A stretch of 64,000 bases of DNA from Mucilaginibacter daejeonensis (GTDB lineage: Bacteria > Bacteroidota > Bacteroidia > Sphingobacteriales > Sphingobacteriaceae). A program made the translations under genes and the position numbers. Shown piece after piece: positions 8,085-15,655 of the stretch. Under the pieces are notes generated by a model that was not told where the DNA came from, searched no databases, and saw only the letters and a list, made by a program, of their open reading frames with translations. Position 1 is the first letter of the stretch. Each line of letters begins with the position of its first letter. The DNA is taken from contig NZ_CP086068.1 of assembly GCF_020783335.1 (NCBI RefSeq), positions 4,340,001-4,404,000 on the forward strand. Direction: 5' to 3'.

Positions 8085-9647
8085 TTATTTAGCGAAGGCC
8101 ACTGAGCGGGTTTCGCGGATAACGGTCACTTTGATCTGGCCCGGATAGGTCATCTCGGTTTGAATACGGTTGGAGATATCGGCAGCCAGGATCTCTGATT
8201 GCGCATCACTCACCTTCTCGCTTTCTACCACTACACGCAGTTCACGACCAGCCTGTATTGCAAAGGTCTTCTCAACGCCTGGGTAAGATAATGCTAATTC
8301 TTCCAGCTCTTTCAAACGTTTGATATAGCTTTCTACCACCTCGCGGCGTGCACCTGGACGGGCACCTGAGATCGCGTCACATGCTTGAATGATCGGCGAT
8401 ATCATCGAGGTCATCTCGATCTCGTCATGGTGAGCACCGATCGCGTTACAAACCTCTGGATGTTCTTTATACTTTTCGGCCAGTTGCATACCTAAAATGG
8501 CGTGTGGCAATTCAGGGTTATCATCAGGCACTTTACCAATATCATGCAGTAAGCCGGCACGTTTGGCCAGTTTAACGTTCAAGCCTAATTCGGCGGCCAT
8601 GGTAGCACAGAAATTGGCTACCTCACGTGAGTGCTGCAGCAGGTTCTGCCCATAAGATGAACGGTAGCGCATACGGCCTACCATACGGATCAGCTCAGGG
8701 TGCAGACCATGTATACCCAGATCGATCACGGTGCGCTCACCGATCTCCACGATCTCTTCCTCGATCTGTTTACGGGTCTTGGCAACCACCTCTTCGATAC
8801 GGGCCGGGTGGATACGACCGTCGGTCACCAAGCGGTGCATGGCTAAACGGGCTATCTCACGGCGTACAGGGTCGAACCCTGAAAGAATAATTGCTTCAGG
8901 GGTGTCGTCCACAATGATCTCGATACCAGTAGCAGCCTCTAAAGCACGAATATTACGTCCTTCACGACCAATGATACGGCCTTTGATCTCGTCATTCTCG
9001 ATGTTGAAGATCGATACGGTGTTCTCGATAGCACTTTCGGTAGCGGTACGTTGAATGGTTTGAATAACCACCTTTTTAGCTTCTTTAGTAGCCGTAAGCT
9101 TGGCTTCATCAACGATATCCTTGATCTGGCTCATAGCCTTGGTACGAGCTTCTTCGCGCAGGGTATCTACCAACTGGTTCTTGGCCTCTTCGGCGGTCAG
9201 GCCGGCAATGGTCTCCAGTTGCTGTACGTGCTGCTGTTTCAGGTGCTCAACCTCTTCCTGCTTTTTGTGCAAGGTCTCGGTCTGTTTCTCGAGATTTTTG
9301 CGGGTATTGTCGAGTTCGTTCTCCTTGCGGTTAACGTTCTCCAGTTTTTGGTTAAGTGATTGTTCTTTTTGTTTGATCGAGTTCTCGCGTTGGCCAATAG
9401 CATTGTTCTTGCTGTTCACCTCTTGCTCGTGCTCGGCCTTTAATTGCAAAAACTTTTCCTTGGCTTCTAATAGCTTGTTCTTTTTCAAGATCTCGGCGTT
9501 GTTCTCGGCATCCTTCAAGATTTTTTTGACCTTGTTCTGGGCTGCTACCTCCTGCTCCTTAAAAACCTTTTTGAGCAGATAACGGCCGATCACAAAGCCA
9601 ATGATGGCGCCTATGAGCAGGCCGATAATGATATATAAAATATCCAT
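8085..9647 (-). CDS. rny: Ribonuclease Y
   Basis: The 520-residue endoribonuclease RNase Y, which starts decay of many mRNAs at the inner membrane. It has the full domain order: an N-terminal membrane anchor (about 3-24), a long charged coiled coil (about 30-200), a KH domain containing GRIIGREGRNIRALE near residue 223, and an HD domain with LLHDIGKVPDD near 365 and the following GAHHDEIE. Length matches the family. The gene lies downstream of zapA and of a structured RNA (9678-9820), and ends at a hairpin terminator. This zapA-RNA-rny order suggests that the RNA and rny may share a transcript or that the RNA has its own terminator. Confidence 0.97.
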   Translation of the reverse strand: MDILYIIIGLLIGAIIGFVIGRYLLKKVFKEQEVAAQNKVKKILKDAENNAEILKKNKLLEAKEKFLQLKAEHEQEVNSKNNAIGQRENSIKQKEQSLNQKLENVNRKENELDNTRKNLEKQTETLHKKQEEVEHLKQQHVQQLETIAGLTAEEAKNQLVDTLREEARTKAMSQIKDIVDEAKLTATKEAKKVVIQTIQRTATESAIENTVSIFNIENDEIKGRIIGREGRNIRALEAATGIEIIVDDTPEAIILSGFDPVRREIARLAMHRLVTDGRIHPARIEEVVAKTRKQIEEEIVEIGERTVIDLGIHGLHPELIRMVGRMRYRSSYGQNLLQHSREVANFCATMAAELGLNVKLAKRAGLLHDIGKVPDDNPELPHAILGMQLAEKYKEHPEVCNAIGAHHDEIEMTSMISPIIQACDAISGARPGARREVVESYIKRLKELEELALSYPGVEKTFAIQAGRELRVVVESEKVSDAQSEILAADISNRIQTEMTYPGQIKVTVIRETRSVAFAK

Positions 9648-9677
9648 AGTTCAGTTGTGTGTTGTTGTATATGTAAA

Positions 9678-9820
9678 ATAAAAAACCGCAATAAAAATTT
9701 AAGCATCAGTGATGCAGGCAGGCCGCCAAAGGGTTCACAAGTAACAACTACTACCTGCTGATGACCTTATGCGGCAAGCCCACGCTTGCCAGTGAAACTT
9801 AAAATCTAACTGCGGTTAAA
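9678..9820 (-). ncRNA. Structured noncoding RNA, 6S-like candidate
   Basis: On the minus strand the 5' segment AACCGCA (9817-9811) pairs with the 3' segment TGCGGTT (9690-9684), which is followed by a T-rich tail ending near 9678. This closes a structure of about 135 bases. The stem continues as TTTAAG with CTTAAA, and inside lie two hairpins: GGCAAGC with GCTTGCC, and GCATC with GATGC. A long closing stem around a large inner loop, and a place just downstream of zapA, both recall 6S RNA (E. coli ssrS also follows zapA). I saw no clear TAnnTTTG box upstream. A long untranslated leader of rny is the alternative. The pairing is seen; the 6S identity is inferred. Confidence 0.6.
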
Positions 9821-9852
9821 TTCAATTTGCTCTATAATTGGTATAAAGAACG

Positions 9853-10146
9853 CTATTGCTTATTAAAGAACTCGTTCAACATGTGGTCTAACTGATAAGC
9901 TTTCTCGGCAACGGTGGTATCTTCCTCTGTTACCTTGCGCTCTGCCTTTAATGATGATGTTGCGTAATGCAGCACCGCCATCGACAGCAGATCTTGCTTA
10001 TCCTTTACCGCATAATTATCCTGAAATTCCTTAATACGATCATTGACCAGCTTTGCTGCCCTGCGTATCAATTCCTCCTCCTCGGTATCTACCTTGAGCG
10101 GATATACACGATCAGCAATATTTATTTTTATGGAGATCTCTCCCAT
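9853..10146 (-). CDS. zapA: Cell division protein ZapA
   Basis: A 97-residue ZapA, which bundles FtsZ filaments at the division site. The N-terminal ISIKINIADRVYPLKVD forms the expected beta-hairpin head, EEELIRRAAKLVNDRIKEF the first helix, and the remainder is a helical coiled-coil tail. The length is right for the family. It follows a coiled-coil gene by 25 bases and lies in the order pheT, coiled-coil gene, zapA, RNA, rny, all on the minus strand. Confidence 0.92.
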   Translation of the reverse strand: MGEISIKINIADRVYPLKVDTEEEELIRRAAKLVNDRIKEFQDNYAVKDKQDLLSMAVLHYATSSLKAERKVTEEDTTVAEKAYQLDHMLNEFFNKQ

Positions 10147-10171
10147 TTTTTGAGCTTGTTCACCTTAAGTG

Positions 10172-10462
10172 CTACTTTTTAAGTAACACTATACACTTAT
10201 CGATTTCCCGCACAAATTCGTTAATTTTTTGTTTGATGTCAAGGCTTTTTTCATTTGTATCTGAAAATGACCTGGCCACTTTCAATACACGAAGCTTTTC
10301 CTCAACGTCCTTTGTTTTGTCTTTACTTGCGTTCAAGGCCGTATGCAGCGACTGATTTTCCAGCTTAAGCAGGTCGTTCTCTTCCTGCAAAGCTCCACAA
10401 AGTTCTATCAGGCGCTCTGTTTTTTCTACTACTGCACTTAACTGCTCGGTTACTGATGGCAT
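10172..10462 (-). CDS. Small coiled-coil protein next to ZapA (ZapB-like in shape)
   Basis: A 96-residue protein made almost wholly of heptad-like helix: LCGALQEENDLLKLENQSL is a typical leucine-rich coiled coil, and the C-terminus KINEFVREIDKCIVLLKK is also amphipathic. There is no signal peptide, membrane helix or enzyme motif. It lies between pheT and zapA on the same strand, 25 bases before zapA. In enterobacteria the ZapA partner ZapB is a short coiled coil of about 80 residues, so a similar role in the division ring is a reasonable guess, but shape and position are the only support. I do not assign a symbol. Confidence 0.85.
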   Translation of the reverse strand: MPSVTEQLSAVVEKTERLIELCGALQEENDLLKLENQSLHTALNASKDKTKDVEEKLRVLKVARSFSDTNEKSLDIKQKINEFVREIDKCIVLLKK

Positions 10463-10563
10463 CTTCCTTTAGTTATCTGCTTGCGGGGTTATCGGGTCAC
10501 TAAGTTATACAAATACTTAAAAGTTTCTCCTTATTATTAACACAAGCTCACAACGCTTACCTG

Positions 10564-12963
10564 CTATTTCCTGATCTCGGCTCCGGCCTCTTTGCCAAAG
10601 TTGTAGATCAGTTTTTGCATGATCGCGTCGATCGCCTTGTCAGTAAGGGTCTTCTCCTCATCTTGCAGGATAAAGCTCAATGCGTACGACTTTTTGCCGG
10701 CCGGGAGTTTATCGCCCTGATAAACGTCAAAAACACTAACCTCAGTCAATAATTTACGTTCGGTACGCTGTGCGATCTGTTTTAACTGACCAAAGGTAAC
10801 GGCCGTATCCACCAGCATCGACAGGTCACGCCTTACGGCCGGGAACTTGGAAAGCTCCTTGTTAACGATCTTATTCTTTTTAACGATATTGAGTAGCACA
10901 TCAAAGTTCAAGTCGGCATAGAACACCTCTTTTTCCACTCCAGCTTTCTTCAACGCGGCAGGCAGCACCGCTCCAAAACGTGCTATGGTCTTGTTGCCTT
11001 TGTTGTATTGAAGGCCGTAAGCCAGTTCATGATCGTGCACCTCATCAACGGAAACGTCAGTGATGTTCAAGCGCTCCAAAACGCCGTCAACAACGGCTTT
11101 AAGGTTGTAGAATGATACCGCTCCAGACTTTTTATCCCAGTGCTCGGCACTAACACCTCCGGTGATAAATATCGACAGCCGCTGAACCTCGGTATACTTC
11201 TCATCAGCAAAGGCATAGGTCTTACCGAACTCGTAGAACTTCAGGTCGGCCTGGCGGCGATTCTGGTTGTAGGCGATAGCCTCGAGGCCAGAATAGAGCA
11301 GCGTTTGGCGCATGATGTCCAGGTCGCTGCTGAGCGGATTCAACAGCTTAACAGCGCTATCCAGACTTTCGGCATAGGCCGAACTGGTAAGCGAGTTACA
11401 CAGGATCTCGTTGAAAGCATTAGCGGTCAGCAGATCTGATATGGCATTTTGAACCGTGTCCTTTTCGGGGCGTTGCGAGTTATTGAGCGATGCCCTGATC
11501 TGCGTAGGTATCTCGATGTTGTTGTAACCGTAAATACGCAGCACTTCTTCGATCACGTCCACCTCGCGGGTCACGTCAACGCGGTAAGGCGGTACCAGCA
11601 GGGATAAGCCCTCGGCGGTCTCATTTACGATCTGTATGTCCAGCGCGGCAATGATAGCCCTGATGGTATCGATACCGATCGCTTTACCGATCAAACGGTC
11701 GATGTTCTTATAGGTAACCTCTACCGCGAACGGCTGTACCGGCGTTGAGTAAATGTCAGATATTTGCGAGGAGATAGAACCTCCGGCCACTTCCTGGATA
11801 AGCAAGGCAGCACGTTGCAGGGCGAACACCGTGATATCAGGATCAACACCACGCTCGAAACGGAACGAGGCATCGGTCTTTAATCCATGTCGTTTTGACG
11901 TTTTGCGCACTGATACCGGGTTAAAGTAGGCACTTTCCAAGAAAACTTTGGTGGTACTCTCTTTTACCCCCGAATCGGCACCGCCGAACACACCTGCTAT
12001 GCACATCGGTCCATCAGCATTACCAATCATCAGATCATCAGCCGATAGTTTGCGCTCTACCCCATCAAGGGTTACGAATGGCGTTCCTTCTGCATAGGTC
12101 TTCACCGATACCTTACCACCGGTAATGGCATCAGCATCAAAGGCGTGCAGCGGCTGACCCAACTCATGTAATACATAGTTGGTCACATCAACGATGTTGT
12201 TGATGCTGCGCACACCGATTACAGCCAAACGCTCTTTCAACCATTGCGGCGAATCCTGTACCTGAACACCAGATATGGTCACGCTGGCGTAGCGCGGACA
12301 AGCCGCCTCTGCCTCGATGGTCACCGGGATGGTCAGGCTTTCGTTATCTACCTTAAAGGCAGGAACATCGGGTTTGGTGACCCCCTGTTTTAGGAAGGCC
12401 GCTATATCACGTGCCGTACCCAGGTGCGATGCCGCATCGGCACGGTTAGGGGTCAAGCCTATCTCGAAGAGATAGTCGTCGTTAAGCTTGAAGTATTCTT
12501 TGGCTGGCGTACCTACGGGCGCATCGGCATCCAGTACCATGATACCGGCATGCGACTCGCCCAAACCGATCTCGTCCTCGGCACAGATCATCCCTTCTGA
12601 TACCTCGCCACGGATCTTCGACTTGCTGATCTTGAATGGCTCTCCAGTGGTGGGGTGTACGGTACTGCCTACTACGGCTACAACTACCTTTTGACCGGCA
12701 GCTACGTTAGGCGCGCCACAAACCACTTGCAGGTCCTCGGCACCACCAACATCAACCTTTGTGACGCGTAAACGATCAGCGTTAGGGTGCTGCACCGCTT
12801 CCTTCACATAGCCTATCACCAGGCCTTCAAGGCCGCCGGGTATGGCCTGTACTTTTTCCAAGCTTTCTACTTCCAGGCCAATGCCGGTGAGGATGCCTGA
12901 TATATCTTCGGGTGATCGATCAGTATCGATAAATTCTTTGAGCCAGTTATACGAGATCTTCAT
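10564..12963 (-). CDS. pheT: Phenylalanyl-tRNA synthetase, beta subunit
   Basis: The 799-residue beta subunit of the (alpha-beta)2 synthetase that charges tRNA-Phe. In order it shows an N-terminal domain starting MKISYNWLKEFI, a tRNA-binding OB fold (VIGYVKEAVQHPNADRLRV near 48), B3/B4 editing-region sequences (NIVDVTNYVLHELGQPLHAFDAD), the B5 DNA-binding-like domain, a catalytic-core-like region and the C-terminal FDX-ACB anticodon-binding domain beginning near KFPAVRRDLSMLVD. Length fits Bacteroidota homologues. The alpha subunit gene is not in the window. A promoter-like TATCTTTG lies 20 to 27 bases upstream of the ATG. Confidence 0.97.
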   Translation of the reverse strand: MKISYNWLKEFIDTDRSPEDISGILTGIGLEVESLEKVQAIPGGLEGLVIGYVKEAVQHPNADRLRVTKVDVGGAEDLQVVCGAPNVAAGQKVVVAVVGSTVHPTTGEPFKISKSKIRGEVSEGMICAEDEIGLGESHAGIMVLDADAPVGTPAKEYFKLNDDYLFEIGLTPNRADAASHLGTARDIAAFLKQGVTKPDVPAFKVDNESLTIPVTIEAEAACPRYASVTISGVQVQDSPQWLKERLAVIGVRSINNIVDVTNYVLHELGQPLHAFDADAITGGKVSVKTYAEGTPFVTLDGVERKLSADDLMIGNADGPMCIAGVFGGADSGVKESTTKVFLESAYFNPVSVRKTSKRHGLKTDASFRFERGVDPDITVFALQRAALLIQEVAGGSISSQISDIYSTPVQPFAVEVTYKNIDRLIGKAIGIDTIRAIIAALDIQIVNETAEGLSLLVPPYRVDVTREVDVIEEVLRIYGYNNIEIPTQIRASLNNSQRPEKDTVQNAISDLLTANAFNEILCNSLTSSAYAESLDSAVKLLNPLSSDLDIMRQTLLYSGLEAIAYNQNRRQADLKFYEFGKTYAFADEKYTEVQRLSIFITGGVSAEHWDKKSGAVSFYNLKAVVDGVLERLNITDVSVDEVHDHELAYGLQYNKGNKTIARFGAVLPAALKKAGVEKEVFYADLNFDVLLNIVKKNKIVNKELSKFPAVRRDLSMLVDTAVTFGQLKQIAQRTERKLLTEVSVFDVYQGDKLPAGKKSYALSFILQDEEKTLTDKAIDAIMQKLIYNFGKEAGAEIRK

Positions 12964-12982
12964 TTATTATAATATCGTAGGC

Positions 12983-12990
12983 CAAAGATA
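12983..12990 (-). promoter_or_regulatory. Putative -7 promoter box of pheT
   Basis: TATCTTTG on the minus strand matches TAnnTTTG and would place the transcript start near 12977, about 14 bases before the pheT ATG. No clear TTG was found at the usual distance upstream, so support rests on the single box and its position. Confidence 0.45.
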
Positions 12991-13072
12991 GGATTTTTTT
13001 TATCCTGAGGGGTGTGATGGCGGCCGGCTAAGCATATGCAGCTCGGTTACCGGCTATATTCTACCTGTCCTG

Positions 13073-13099
13073 AGAGATGCCGATATGCGTCGGCATGAC
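13073..13099. repeat. Partial REP-like repeat unit
   Basis: A fragment, AGATGCCGATATGCGTCGGC followed by ATGAC, matching the right-hand end of the two fuller repeat units at 13129 and 13261. It is self-complementary over GCCGA/TCGGC and could form a hairpin. It lies in the 424-base gap 12964-13387 between pheT and the EcsC-like gene, which otherwise holds only the repeats, the pheT promoter box and an A/T-rich tract near 12993. Confidence 0.6.
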
Positions 13100-13128
13100 G
13101 GATCGTGTTATCAGCATAGCAAAAACCG

Positions 13129-13231
13129 GTCATGCTGAACTTGTTTCAGCATCTCACATGCAAGGCAATGAAGCAGCCGTTGATCGGACTTTGATTTGTC
13201 GTGAAAGATGCCGATAGGCATCGGCATGACA
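13129..13231. repeat. REP-like intergenic repeat, copy 1
   Basis: About 103 bases bounded by GTCATGC at the left and GCATGAC at the right, a perfect 7-base terminal inverted repeat. Inside it reads AACTTGTTTCAGCATCTCAC on the left and AGATGCCGATAGGCATCGGC on the right, which can fold back imperfectly. A second copy of the same order lies 132 bases further on. Such palindromic elements are common between genes in Sphingobacteriaceae genomes. No coding role: the open frame across it is a chance product of the repeats. Confidence 0.8.
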
Positions 13232-13260
13232 GGTATATTTTATAAAAAGGGAAAAAGTTG

Positions 13261-13361
13261 GTCATACTGAACTTGTTTCGGGATCTCACATTCAAGGTAA
13301 TGAAGCAGCCGTTGATCGGACTTTCACTTGTCGTGAGAGATGCCGATAGGCACCGGTGTAA
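13261..13361. repeat. REP-like intergenic repeat, copy 2
   Basis: A second copy of the unit at 13129, sharing long identical blocks such as AATGAAGCAGCCGTTGATCG and AGATGCCGATAGGCA, but with several changes (CATACTGAAC for CATGCTGAAC, CACCGGTGTAAC for CATCGGCATGAC). The right end is eroded, so its terminal inverted repeat is weaker than in copy 1. The two copies are in direct orientation. Confidence 0.8.
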
Positions 13362-13387
13362 CGGGGTGGAGGAGCCTCTTAATGTGA

Positions 13388-13954
13388 TCAAATATCGATC
13401 TTGGTAACCTTCTCCTTCATCAGGTTATCGGCTACGCGTTTGATGAAGATGTAATTGGCTGATGCACCTACTACGGCACCTACCACTGGTACCAGGCGTT
13501 CGGCAGTTTTAGAGCCAATGTTGAGCATCAACTTCTCGGCTACCTCTTCCATGATGTTCTTGGTCATGGCCATGCCGGCGTCCACTTTTAAGGATGATGC
13601 CACGATCTTGAAAAAATCATCGAACCGGATCTTATAGCTTCCGGTGCGGTGATATGAAATGGCCAGCGTTACCCTGAATTGTTGGGTGATCAGATTGATC
13701 ATATCCACCGGCACACCGATCAGCATACTGGTCACGCCACCTGCACCGGTGATCGCACCTGAGCCAGCGGCCAGTAAAGCGCATTGCTGAATAAATCTAT
13801 CGATACCTAACTGATCCACCCCTTTTTTAATACCCAGCTGATCGATCTGCTCAAAGATCTTTTGGAAACCGCCTTTGGCCAGGCCGGTCATGCTCTGTTT
13901 AAAGTTTCGGCTTATTTTACGCAGATTGAGTTTTGGCAATGTAAAAGGGCGCAT
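13388..13954 (-). CDS. EcsC-family protein
   Basis: A 188-residue protein resembling the EcsC family. The central hydrophobic, glycine-rich segment AAGSGAITGAGGVTSMLIG followed by VPVDMINLITQQ is characteristic, and a second glycine/valine-rich hydrophobic stretch LVPVVGAVVGASANYIFI lies near the C-terminus. EcsC was named from the Bacillus ecs operon, but its role is not known. The protein probably touches or enters the membrane through these two segments. It is preceded by the DUF421 gene on the same strand and followed by the repeat region. Confidence 0.8.
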   Translation of the reverse strand: MRPFTLPKLNLRKISRNFKQSMTGLAKGGFQKIFEQIDQLGIKKGVDQLGIDRFIQQCALLAAGSGAITGAGGVTSMLIGVPVDMINLITQQFRVTLAISYHRTGSYKIRFDDFFKIVASSLKVDAGMAMTKNIMEEVAEKLMLNIGSKTAERLVPVVGAVVGASANYIFIKRVADNLMKEKVTKIDI

Positions 13955-14031
13955 GTTTCAAGTTTTGATATAATAGTGGTGCTATTTCCGTGCCATATTA
14001 TCAATACGAACGGATCAGCGATCAGTAAGGG

Positions 14032-14715
14032 TCAGGTGATACGCGTGGTACAAATAGTGGCTACCCATTCCTGATGGTGGCAACGCGGGCAAACGTTCTT
14101 TTGTTCTTTCAGATCCATTACATGTGCGCAGTAGCTGCATGCGTAAGGGCCGGGCTCATTACAGGTATCACTTTTTTGGTCGTACACTTTGGGGAGTACC
14201 GGTAAGCCGGGTCTCACGTCCTCGTCCGGATAAAAAAAGAAGCTTACCACACCGTTCGTCTCCAATATGGCGGTCTTGACCTGGCCTACATGCTCTACGT
14301 TCTTCTGGCGCATCTCGGCAAAGAACTCATCCTTTGCGAACATCGGCTCATCATGGTCGATCACAAATTGCCCATCCTCGATGATATACACCGGCTCGCC
14401 CTCCAATACCTTTTCGAACCATTCGTATTTAGTGGCTAAATAGGTAAGGCCGCGATAAAATAACAGGATACACAAAAAGACGATCACCGCTGGTAATATG
14501 GCATCCTCATTATGGAACATGGGATCGCCTGCGGCGGAGCCTAAGCCAATGATCACGGCCACCTCGAACAGCGATAATTGCCTTACTCCCTTTTTTCCCG
14601 AGAGCCGCAGGAACAGCAGGATCATGGAGAACATGATCAGCGTGCGGAACAGGATCTCACCCGCGGCCATCAGGTCCAGGTCATGGATAAAAATATTATG
14701 CCAGTCAAATTTCAT
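14032..14715 (-). CDS. DUF421 (YetF-like) membrane protein with C-terminal zinc ribbon
   Basis: A 227-residue protein. Residues 1-90 hold about three membrane helices, with RLSGKKGVRQLSLFEVAVI between them, the conserved block of DUF421/YetF proteins. A soluble part follows that includes PVYIIEDGQF and FAEMRQKNVEHVGQVKTAIL, also typical. Unlike shorter members, it ends with two CxxC pairs (CSYC and CPRC, 17 residues apart) that look like a zinc ribbon. The ATG at 14715 is preferred over a TTG at 14727. The role of DUF421 is not established. It lies next to cdaA on the same strand with a 97-base gap. Confidence 0.85.
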   Translation of the reverse strand: MKFDWHNIFIHDLDLMAAGEILFRTLIMFSMILLFLRLSGKKGVRQLSLFEVAVIIGLGSAAGDPMFHNEDAILPAVIVFLCILLFYRGLTYLATKYEWFEKVLEGEPVYIIEDGQFVIDHDEPMFAKDEFFAEMRQKNVEHVGQVKTAILETNGVVSFFFYPDEDVRPGLPVLPKVYDQKSDTCNEPGPYACSYCAHVMDLKEQKNVCPRCHHQEWVATICTTRIT

Positions 14716-14812
14716 CAGCTCAGACAACTAATCAACCCTATGACCGGTAAATTGTTGCATATCACGCCATAAAGAAGTACGGGGCGTGATGGTGATGAGT
14801 GGCAAGCGGATG

Positions 14813-15604
14813 TTAGTAATCCTTGTTCAGCAGTTTTTCAAGCTCGGCAAAGCTGATGTTCATTTTTACGCGACCTTGTTTGGCGTATGATATCTCGCCG
14901 GTCTCCTCAGATACGATAATGGCCGTAGCATCATTAGCCTCAGTGACACCGATACCCGCACGGTGACGAAGGCCGAACTGAGCCGGCAGGTCAGTATTAT
15001 CAGTAAGCGGCAATATGCAACTGGCCGATTTGATCTTGTTGCCCGATATCACCACCGCGCCATCATGCAGTGGTCCGTTCTTTTGAAATATGGCCTCCAA
15101 TATACGTTTAGATATCTTGGCATCCAGAACCTCGCAGCTGTTCTGGTATATCTGCTCGTCGTAATCCTTTACAAAAACAATGAGCGCACCGGTGTGCGTT
15201 TGTTTCATGGTCTTGCAGGCGTCAATGATGGGTTTGATGCGCTTGTAGTTGTCCTTCTCCACATCATTACGGCCTAAAAAGTATTTCCACCAGGCCCGGT
15301 TACGTTGCAGCGATGCGTTACGCCCCACCAATAACAAGAAGCGCCTGATCTCCTGCTGAAACACCACCACCACCGCTATGATACCCACGTTCATGAAGTT
15401 ACCCAGGATGTTGGTCAGTAACTTCATTTCCAGTGCACGCACCACAAAGTACAGCAGGCATATAATGGCCAAACCGATGAATATATTCGCCGCTATGGTA
15501 CCGCGGATGAGGTTGTAAAGCTGATAGATCAAAAAAGCTACCAGCAGCACATCTACCACATCGAAAAGATTGAATTTGAATAAGTGCAGGTCAATAGATG
15601 GCAT
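14813..15604 (-). CDS. cdaA: Diadenylate cyclase CdaA
   Basis: A 263-residue membrane diadenylate cyclase that joins two ATP into c-di-AMP. Three hydrophobic segments fill about residues 10-85, and the DAC (DisA_N) domain follows with both signature motifs: DGAVVISGNKI and the LRHRAGIGVTE block. It should sit in the inner membrane with the catalytic domain in the cytoplasm. The ATG at 15604 is chosen over an in-frame TTG two codons upstream. No YbbR/CdaR gene lies next to it, unlike in Firmicutes. Its neighbours are a DUF421 gene and a MacB-type permease, both on the same strand. Confidence 0.95.
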   Translation of the reverse strand: MPSIDLHLFKFNLFDVVDVLLVAFLIYQLYNLIRGTIAANIFIGLAIICLLYFVVRALEMKLLTNILGNFMNVGIIAVVVVFQQEIRRFLLLVGRNASLQRNRAWWKYFLGRNDVEKDNYKRIKPIIDACKTMKQTHTGALIVFVKDYDEQIYQNSCEVLDAKISKRILEAIFQKNGPLHDGAVVISGNKIKSASCILPLTDNTDLPAQFGLRHRAGIGVTEANDATAIIVSEETGEISYAKQGRVKMNISFAELEKLLNKDY

Positions 15605-15655
15605 GAACAAAGCTAACCAATTTTTGGCAAAGGCAAATGCTTTTACCTTGCGCCA

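Noticed and set aside
13146..13391. 81-codon minus-strand frame in the repeat region
   Set aside because: It is a translation of the two REP-like repeat copies (the protein repeats itself) and overlaps the EcsC-like gene end.
14745..14800. Inverted repeat ATCACGCC/GGCGTGAT between cdaA and the DUF421 gene
   Set aside because: The stem is present, but no T-run follows on the minus strand, so I do not call it a terminator.
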